A model generated the notes under the pieces. That model saw only the letters and a program-made list of their open reading frames with translations, did not search any database and was not told the origin of the DNA. The position numbers were made by a program, and so were the translations under genes. A stretch of 64,000 bases of DNA. Origin: Plantago ovata (taxonomy: Eukaryota > Streptophyta > Magnoliopsida > Lamiales > Plantaginaceae). The stretch spans positions 88,398,753 through 88,462,752 of the forward strand of contig CM051456.1 in NCBI GenBank assembly GCA_028274465.1, given 5' to 3'. Positions 57,533 to 64,000 of the stretch are shown here, in pieces; position 1 is the stretch's first letter; the number at the start of each line of letters is the position of its first letter.

Positions 57533-58476
57533 GTAGACGCTCAGAATCTACAATCACGAACTAATACGAATTGGGGGGCACCAGCGACCTGTAAGACAAC
57601 ACTAGCAAACCTAGAGCGGTAAGGTACCAAGGTGACACCGGTGTGGTGCCGACCAAAGGGACTCCGACGCTCAAGTTAGTGATGAATAATGAATTGAATG
57701 CAAATATGTAAATAAATGAGAGCGCAAGGAAGAGAGAAAATATGCTTATCCTTTAAGTAGGTCGGGACCGGTTGGATCGAGTTTAGGTCGGACGTGACTG
57801 ACTGCTCTACCTTGATCAGTCGGTAAGTCGACGATCAGATGGTTGTTGACCTCTTATGATCGGTTGGTAAGTCGGCGGCTGGACGATTGCTTACCTCCTT
57901 TGATCAGTCGGACGGGATTGTATGGATTGCTAGGGTTTTGGATTCAGAGAGCTTTAGAGTATTGAATGTCGCGAGTGAGTCTCAGATTATCTAATTCAGA
58001 GAGTTAGCATCGCCTTTTATGGGTGCGTCTAGGTGAGCGTTTGAAGTCAGTCAGTCACTTCGTTCCGAGATTCTAGGCGGATAAGTGTCAACTGACGTAG
58101 TGGACTTGATTGAGACGTTAGGGTTGTTTCCCGGGTTCTTCTGATAGGTCGGCCTAACAACCTTTGAAGAAGTGTAAACCCTAAGAAGTGGAGGCGGACT
58201 AGTTTAATTAGATCAACTGACCGGGTTCATGAAGGAGGTCGGTAGGTTTGGGCTGACATCGTTGTTGCAGTTCTGAGTCCAGCCTAATGCTCGGTTGGTC
58301 TCTCGGCCCATCAACCTCTTTCAATTGGTCCGTACTCAACATTGGGCTTACTCCTTACCTCATGCAGCTGGGTCGTTAATGTATAATCCAAAATGGAGTA
58401 AGTTGAAGACCAAGCCATGACATCGTTTTGGGCTGACTTCTATTAATCAAGTAGCATACATATTTTTGCCACTACA
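57533..58476. mobile_element. Solo LTR (944 bp) inside LINE D
   Basis: Begins TGTAG and ends CTACA; ATCTT is duplicated at 57528-57532 and 58477-58481. TG...CA ends plus a 5-bp duplication indicate an LTR, and lack of coding sequence indicates a solo LTR. Contains TCGGTCGG/CGACC-rich stretches. Family unassigned. Confidence 0.8.
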
Positions 58477-58895
58477 ATCTTGAAAAATCCTATGATAGAT
58501 TTGAATGGGAGTTTCTGGAACTAACTCTTAAAAAGTTCAATTTTAATAGCACCTTTATAAATTGGATTTTAGGTTGTGTTAAATCCTCTACCTTTCAAGT
58601 TAAAGTTAATTAATGGAGTGTTGTTTGAAAAATGGACTCCTTCTAGAGGAATTAGACAAGGTGATCCTATTTCACCTTATTTATTTATCCTCTGTCAAGA
58701 GCTTTTTGTGCATTTGCTTAAGAGACACACTGATAATAAAATTTTACAACCTTTAAAAGCCAGCAAAAATGATCCTGATATTCATATCCTTTGTTTTGCT
58801 GATGATTGCATGTTATTCTTAAAAGCTAATAAAACCTCAACTAGAGAACTTCAAAGTTGCCTTAAGGCTTATGAAAAAGCTTCTGGTCAAGCTAC
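58477..58895 (+). pseudogene. LINE D reverse transcriptase, central part II with FADD
   Basis: Resumes as EKSYDRFEWEFLE, then (in a second frame) WTPSRGIRQGDPISPYLF and the catalytic FADD at 58795-58806. At least one frameshift, near 58590. Confidence 0.88.
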
Positions 58896-59045
58896 CAATG
58901 AGGTCTAGCTCAATTGGTTAGACTGAGGTGTCATGACACTAGAGGTCATAGGTTCAATTCTCGCCAAGTGCGGGATTATTTATAATTTATTACTAGCTTT
59001 GTAATGCTACTTGTGAAATTGTAATGGTTCGATGATTAAAAAAAA
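58896..59045 (+). mobile_element. tRNA-derived SINE with 17-bp target duplication
   Basis: 150 bp. Box A-like TAGCTCAATTGG (58906-58917) and box B GGTTCAATTCT (58951-58961) give a polymerase III promoter. The tail ends in an A-run, and GCTTCTGGTCAAGCTAC is perfectly repeated on both sides (58879-58895 and 59046-59062). Confidence 0.93.
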
Positions 59046-59062
59046 GCTTCTGGTCAAGCTAC

Positions 59063-59223
59063 TTGCTGGATTAAATCTAGGATAGTGTTTTCTCCTAACC
59101 ATGTAAGATTGAAACAATTTATCACACAAACTCTATGGGTGACTTATAATAAAAGAAGAGATAAATATGTTGGTATTCCTTTCTCATTTGGTAAAAGAAA
59201 ATTGACTTATTTGATAATATAAT
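59063..59223 (+). pseudogene. LINE D reverse transcriptase, after the SINE
   Basis: Continues the same protein (CWIKSRIVFSPNHVRL...KYVGIPFSFG) to the MULE-like insertion. Confidence 0.8.
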
Positions 59224-59977
59224 GGGTAAATATCATATGGTACCCCTCTTGGGACACGACTTTACATATACAACCACCTTAGTCCCAGAATTACATACAG
59301 GTCCACGAGCACCTTTTTTTGTTGACCAAGATATAAATCACTATTCATTTCTGGACAAACAAAAATGGCCTTAACTCTTTTTCATTTTCTTTTTATTTTT
59401 CCATTTCGTTTTTTTTTTTTTTTTCATCTCCTTCTTCATCTCCGTACCAGAATTATCCCAGTTTCGGTACCGAACTCTGGACTACTCCGATTGCTCCAAA
59501 CATGGCCCATACCAGCTCCGATTTGGGATTGTTAGCAGCTCCAAATCGAAACTGTTTACAGTACAGCTCCGATCGGAGTTGTTACTTTTTTTTTTTTTAG
59601 TTTTAATAATTTAGGACTTATATTGAAGTATAATTTTTATAGGGGTTTGTTTTTAAATACTTTATTAGACCTTTTTTTTTTTAAATATTGTAAAATTATG
59701 TGGGTCGTTTTTAAATAAATAGTGTTAATTTTGTAAAAATGAAAATATTTGGGTTAAAAGTGCAATAAACAAAAACTCAAATTGTTTGGTCAACCAAAAA
59801 TTTGATAATTGACCAAGGGTAAAAAAGTACTTTCAATGAATAAGTTCGCGAAAAGACAAGTTTGTGGATCCAGATGTAATTAATATCATCTAACAAGGGT
59901 AGTAGATGCAAACTCCGGACTAAGGGGGGCTAGATGTAATTAAAAGCACTAACAGGGGTACCATATGCAAAAGATTG
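59224..59977. mobile_element. Non-autonomous MULE (c), 754 bp
   Basis: TAATATAAT is duplicated at 59215-59223 and 59978-59986 (9 bp). The left end GGGTAAATATCATATGG then TACCCC, and the reversed right end CAATCTTTTGCATATGG then TACCCC, form an imperfect terminal repeat. Palindrome array at 59445-59582. No coding capacity. The ends resemble those of the complete MULE at 46459-52131. Confidence 0.87.
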
Positions 59978-59986
59978 TAATATAAT

Positions 59987-61611
59987 TGACAGAGTTCAGA
60001 ACAATATTAATGCTTGGTATAATAAATGTTTATCTTTTGCTGGTAGAGCAACTCTCATTCAGTCTGTGTCTAATTTTATTCCTACTTATGCTATGTCAAT
60101 TGGGAAAATTCCTGAAAGTTGCATAAGTATAATTGATCAAATTAATAGAAACTTTTTGTGGAATGCTAACAAAGAAGGTAGATCTAGAGCTAAAATTAGA
60201 TGAGAAAATGTATGTAAACCTAAGTGGTCTGGAGGACTAGGAATTAGAAACCTTTCTACCTTCAATAAAGCTTTTCAATTAAAACTTATCTGGACACTCT
60301 TAAATGATCTTGACTCTCTTTGGTCCAAAGTTTATTCATCTAAGTATTAAGCTAAAGAAGATTTCTGGTCCACTACTCCTAAAAGTAACCAAAGTTGGCT
60401 TTGGAAGTCTCTACTTAAACATAGAGATAGAGATGAAATGAGTAAACTTATAGGTAAAACAATTGGATCAGGATCTAACACCTTTTTTAGGAAGGATAGA
60501 TGGCTCAAAACCAAAAAAAATTCTGATTACCTTCTTGTTGTGCCTAATGTAGAGGACAAAGTGAGTGATTTTATTATTCAAAGTAATTGGAATTTTGAGA
60601 AACTTTTGCTTGCTTTACCCCTAGATATTGTATTTGAAGTTATGGGCACTTCTTTGCCTGTTACTTGCTTTGATGATAAAGTTAGTTTGGCCTTGGACAA
60701 GTAGTGTTTTTTTTACCATCAAATCTGCTTACAGCATGCTAATTAAAGATCAATGTTCTTTACCTACTTGGCCTTGGATGAAAATTTGGAAACTTAAAAC
60801 TCTACCTAGGATCAAATGCTTTCTTTGGTTGCTAGTACATGATAGACTACCTACTTTTAGTAATCTTATCAAAAAATAGATTTTAACTGATCCTACTTGT
60901 AGTCTTTGTGGTGAAGTAGAAGATACAATTGATCACATTGTTCTTAGATGCAAAGCCTTTCATGGTTTTAGATTTAAGTATATTTCTTCAAATTGGTTTA
61001 ATGCTAGTCTTCCTAATCTTATTTTCTATTTGAACGATTCCCAAATTTCTCATAAATTACTTATACATGCTAGCTGGCTTAATTATATGGAAGTTTAGAA
61101 ATGATAAGATTTACAATGGAAAAGATATAAACGTCTATCTTGTGCTTAAAGAAATGAATCAGGTACTTGATGGTTTGAAACCTGAAACTGGTTCCACTAG
61201 CATGAATAGAACTAGTATTACTTGTAAATGGGAGCCTCCTCCTTCCGGAACTCTTTGCCTAAACACTGATAATTCTGTTTTAGGAAATCCAGGTCATGCT
61301 GGATTTGGTTGTGTGTTAGGAATTATAAAGGAGAAGTGATTAAAGCTGCAGCTGGTTATTTAGGAATTATGGATAATAATACTGCTAAAATTTGCGCTAT
61401 TAAAAATGGACTAAAAATGGCTGCTAAGTACAATTTATCCAATGTAACATTGCAATCAGACTCACAATATATTATTAACTCTCTTTGCAAGAACCTGGAG
61501 CCGGCGGCAACGCACCAGTCCTTGATCACTGAGATTCAGGAGCTAATAGCAAGTGTAGGAGTAATCAAGTCATCTTTTTTCTGTCGAGAAGCGAATTATA
61601 TTGCCGATTAG
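59987..61611 (+). pseudogene. LINE D RT C-terminus, zinc-binding domain and RNase H
   Basis: 59987-60350 carries the thumb region (AGRATLIQSV, AMSIGKIPE, KWSGGLGIRNL). 60438-60960 is the linker and zf-RVT domain (FTIKSAY, WLLVHDRLPT, CSLCGEVEDTIDH). 61067-61611 is an RVT_3-type RNase H (LNTDNSVLGNPG, DNNTAKICA, LQSDSQYII, REANYIAD), with a frame change near 61320 and a stop right after IAD. The conserved Asp-Gly-Ser is Asp-Asn-Ser here. Several stops; not functional. Confidence 0.88.
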
Positions 61612-61769
61612 CTTGCTAGGGAAGGGAGTAGGAATAAATTTAACTTAGATGATCCGCCCTCCCTCTTTTGTGTATCCCCTAGGCTTTATTATCATGAATG
61701 GCATTCGTGTCCGGATTGGTTAATTTCTGATGTAATTATGGATTCGAACAAAGTTTTGAACAGACTTGT

Positions 61770-63440
61770 TGTGACGCCGCGCCAGGAAGCATCCTGCTCC
61801 CTAGCTCGACGCCACCCGCATGCAACCTTCCTTCCATAGCCATCTCAGCTCTGGCAGAACACGGACGGACCAAAATAAAAACACATAATTTTAAAAGCCA
61901 TGCTGCTTAACAGAATAGAATAACATTCTTTTAACCTGGATGTGGGCCCCATCAATCCTCGACGTTATCAAAGAAGGATTGATCTCCATAAAGTTGGCAT
62001 CAAACAATAATCCTGAGTTCCTCTTAAAGAGAATGTCAACTCACCTAAAAGAGTACACCTGAGGAAATATGGGCAGAACAAAGGAAAGGAGTAAGTCTTT
62101 GATGACATAGTAAGGTATGAGAGGGGACAACAATATGGAATATTGAATATGAAATGAATTGCAAGAACGGAATACAACAAAGAACTTTCAGTGTGAAATA
62201 AGATGGTGATACGAGCTTGAATATCAGATACCAACAATAAAACTCCCATGTAGAATGACAACCTTATAACTCCATCGAGCGCGACCTCGTAAAAGAACAA
62301 AAACAAGCATGCCGAGGTTCATGCCATACCAGATCACCGAATACAACAACCACCAGTTGTATCCAGAGTCTGGGGAATATCTGCTGAAGATGACCCTAAT
62401 CGTCGGTCCGTCCCACCCGGTAGCCACCCACGACAGTCTATGGCCCAATTCACAAATACATAACTGATAGTGTTCATACTTTATAATGCTCTGTATCATC
62501 TTTGAAAAGAGAACAAATATCGCAATGCGATATACAATGATTGCAGATAAACAGAACCTGAACTCGAATCAGGCAAATCAAACAGATCACAAATATACAA
62601 CAATGGAATGAGTGTTCAGCAATAACTGGAAGAAGGGTATCAAACTTGAGAATTCAATATAAGTGATTCGAATAGAAGATTGCAAGCATGCGAGATGATA
62701 AAAGGAAATAGCGTGGTCACTTCAACATGACCAGTAATTTGAAACGAAGGCAACGTGTGACTGTACATTTGAACCAATGGACCATACATATATCACAGAT
62801 GTAATAAGAAGAATCCAAAAGGAGAGTAAAGGTTCATAGAGTAGTCAAATGAGAAATTGTTGAATGAAATGGTTACAAGAAAAGTTATAGAGGATAAATG
62901 ATAGAAACATAGAAGAAAGTATAAGAGAAAGGAAACAAGAGAGGAAGATAGTTAAAGGTGGAACTACTGAGAAAGTACTTGAACAAGAGTACTCGGTTTA
63001 GAAATCAATGGGCAAAAGGTTAAGAAGAAGAATTACAAAATGGTGAGATCCATGATAGAACTGTATGAAAGGGAATTGAGATGCTCTCGAGTTACAAGTG
63101 AAAGAAAATATAAACGAAGTCAAGGGTAAAGAAGGCAAATGGATGATCAACAACTGATGATATCATAAGGTACATTGAATTTACATAGCAAACAACGGTA
63201 TAAGTATGATCAAGAAATGTATCGAATGTCATACGACACATTAACAATGAATTGCACATATGATAGCGAAGATAAATGTTCATTTTTCTCAGGGCTGGAT
63301 GCCCAAACAGTTTAAGAAGGGAAAGCTAGAATCCTTAGCTAAGCAGTTGACCGTCGCTTGACTTCAACATGCTCATTTATTAAAGTAATATAATAAGCCT
63401 GTTGATTTACCCAATTGATTGACCTACCAATCAATTTTAA
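61770..63440. other. Unassigned non-coding segment beginning TGTGACGCC
   Basis: Breaks LINE homology abruptly at 61770. The start TGTGACGCC is LTR-like (many Ty3/gypsy LTRs begin so), but no matching end or duplication was found. 62500-63300 is purine-rich with many GAA/AGA words. Two modest minus-strand frames (61968-62306, 62224-62499) show no recognisable domain. Confidence 0.4.
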
Positions 63441-63444
63441 TCCG

Positions 63445-63675
63445 TTGAGCTTGCTTATCCTATTTCAATCTGGTGCGTACATGTGTCATTAGTTAATTAA
63501 AAGATGTAGGGTTCGAATCCTGTTGGCGTGATTTTTCACCATTATTTTTATTATTATTTTTATTGAAGGTGGTTGGTTCGAATCTTGTTGGCGTGATTTT
63601 TCTCTATTATTTGTATCATTATTTTAGTTGAAGGTGTTGGGTTCGAATCTTATTGACGTAATTTTTTTCTTTTTT
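63445..63675 (+). repeat. SINE-like fragment with three tandem B-box units
   Basis: Three units of about 65-75 bp each contain GGTTCGAATC followed by TTGGCGTGATTTTT or a variant (63510, 63575 and 63640 regions). Sequence before the first (GTGCGTACATGTGTCATTAG) could be a decayed box A side of a tRNA-like promoter. Confidence 0.6.
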
Positions 63676-63776
63676 ACTTATTCTCTTCTTAAATTTTTAT
63701 TTTTTAACATAAAGTTGTATGACGTATTATACTTAATTTTAAAAATAACCATTATATGTTCTTATAAAAAAAGACA

Positions 63777-63908
63777 TACTTCCTCCGTCCAATAATAAAT
63801 GTAACACTTGATTTTGTTGATTTTTTCGATGGTCATTTTTACTTTAAATTATTCTTAAATTATACGATAAAAATAACTAAAAACATCATATATTATGAAC
63901 CAGAATGT
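63777..63908. mobile_element. Possible Stowaway/mariner MITE end
   Basis: TA followed by CTTCCTCCGTCC at 63777-63790 resembles the CTCCCTCCGTCC terminus of Stowaway elements. The other end would lie past the LTR that starts at 63909. Confidence 0.4.
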
Positions 63909-64000
63909 TGTTGGTCCCTTTAAACAACAAGAAAAGACTAGATGGGGGGGGGGGTGAATAGTCTTTTCAAACTTTCGTCGTTTAAAACTTTCTCAGCGAG
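63909..64000 (-). repeat. Second B-family LTR, minus strand (cut by window end)
   Basis: TGTTGGTCCC and the following bases are the reverse complement of the last 92 bp or so of the element B LTR (41341-41432), with a longer G run. Either a solo LTR or the 3' LTR end of another copy. Confidence 0.9.

Larger units (their letters stand above)
11090..61769 (+). mobile_element. L1-type LINE (D), host of the nest, in six pieces
   Basis: Coding pieces in one orientation and in the correct protein order: endonuclease and linker 11486-12650, then 52751-53100, 57268-57532, 58477-58895, 59063-59223 and 59987-61611. Each break coincides with an insertion that has its own target-site duplication, and the reading resumes across every one. 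It is the oldest identified layer of the nest. Stops are mostly of TGG to TAG/TGA and CGA to TGA type, as expected from decay of methylated cytosines. The 3' end near 61769 lacks a visible poly(A); the 5' end is approximate. Confidence 0.88.

Noticed and set aside
57533..58476. hAT or CACTA MITE
   Set aside because: The duplication is 5 bp and the ends are TG...CA, which fit an LTR better than an 8-bp or 3-bp duplicating DNA element.
58896..59045. tRNA gene
   Set aside because: Box A and box B are present, but no cloverleaf closes and the target duplication with A-tail shows a SINE.
61968..62499. Two minus-strand frames with hydrophobic stretches
   Set aside because: Short, overlapping, no family resemblance, no start context; more likely chance frames in an unassigned repeat.

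Overview
This window is plant nuclear DNA made almost entirely of transposable elements. I found no host gene that I could defend. Element types (Ty1/copia with initiator-tRNA-Met type primer sites, an L1-type LINE, CACTA, MULE, tRNA-derived SINE) and plant-style TATA boxes point to an angiosperm, probably a eudicot. One decayed reverse-transcriptase family at 7.3-9.4 kb resembles proteins I remember from Asteraceae annotations, but I cannot verify that here.

Layout. 1-7336: minus-strand copia element A' (5' LTR, primer site, GC-rich leader, gag and part of pol; RT lies off the left edge), with two small MULE-like insertions in its leader. It is inserted in a decayed non-LTR retrotransposon carrying a restriction-like endonuclease (7337-9370). 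A TAA microsatellite and another MULE-like repeat follow. From about 11.1 to 61.8 kb there is one decayed L1-type LINE (D), cut into pieces by later insertions: copia element C (12651-52750), CACTA element E (53101-57264), a solo LTR (57533-58476), a SINE (58896-59045) and a non-autonomous MULE (59224-59977). Element C contains the Sirevirus-like copia element B (12938-41432) in its left LTR and an autonomous-looking MULE (46459-52131) just before its polypurine tract. B contains copia element A (15725-26892) inside gag, and A contains a solo LTR (24411-25649) inside its right LTR. The nest is therefore five deep: D > C > B > A > solo LTR. Target-site duplications resolve every nested step. 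61770-63500 is unassigned; the window ends in SINE-like B-box repeats, a possible Stowaway terminus and a second B-family LTR.

How the genes work together. Most pol genes are broken by stops and frameshifts. The best-preserved autonomous unit is the MULE. It has an apparently intact five-exon MURA transposase on the minus strand (about 1255 aa) and a convergent small gene coding for a GRF-type zinc finger plus a membrane helix, in the position mudrB occupies in maize MuDR. Element B has an intact 699-aa RT-RNase H ORF. Downstream of it lie an array of hairpins, a TATA box and a very long third gene region with intron-like modules.

Assembly warning: 37136-37235 is a 100-N gap flanked by two noisy copies of the same ~1.7 kb, which looks like an unmerged contig overlap rather than a real duplication.
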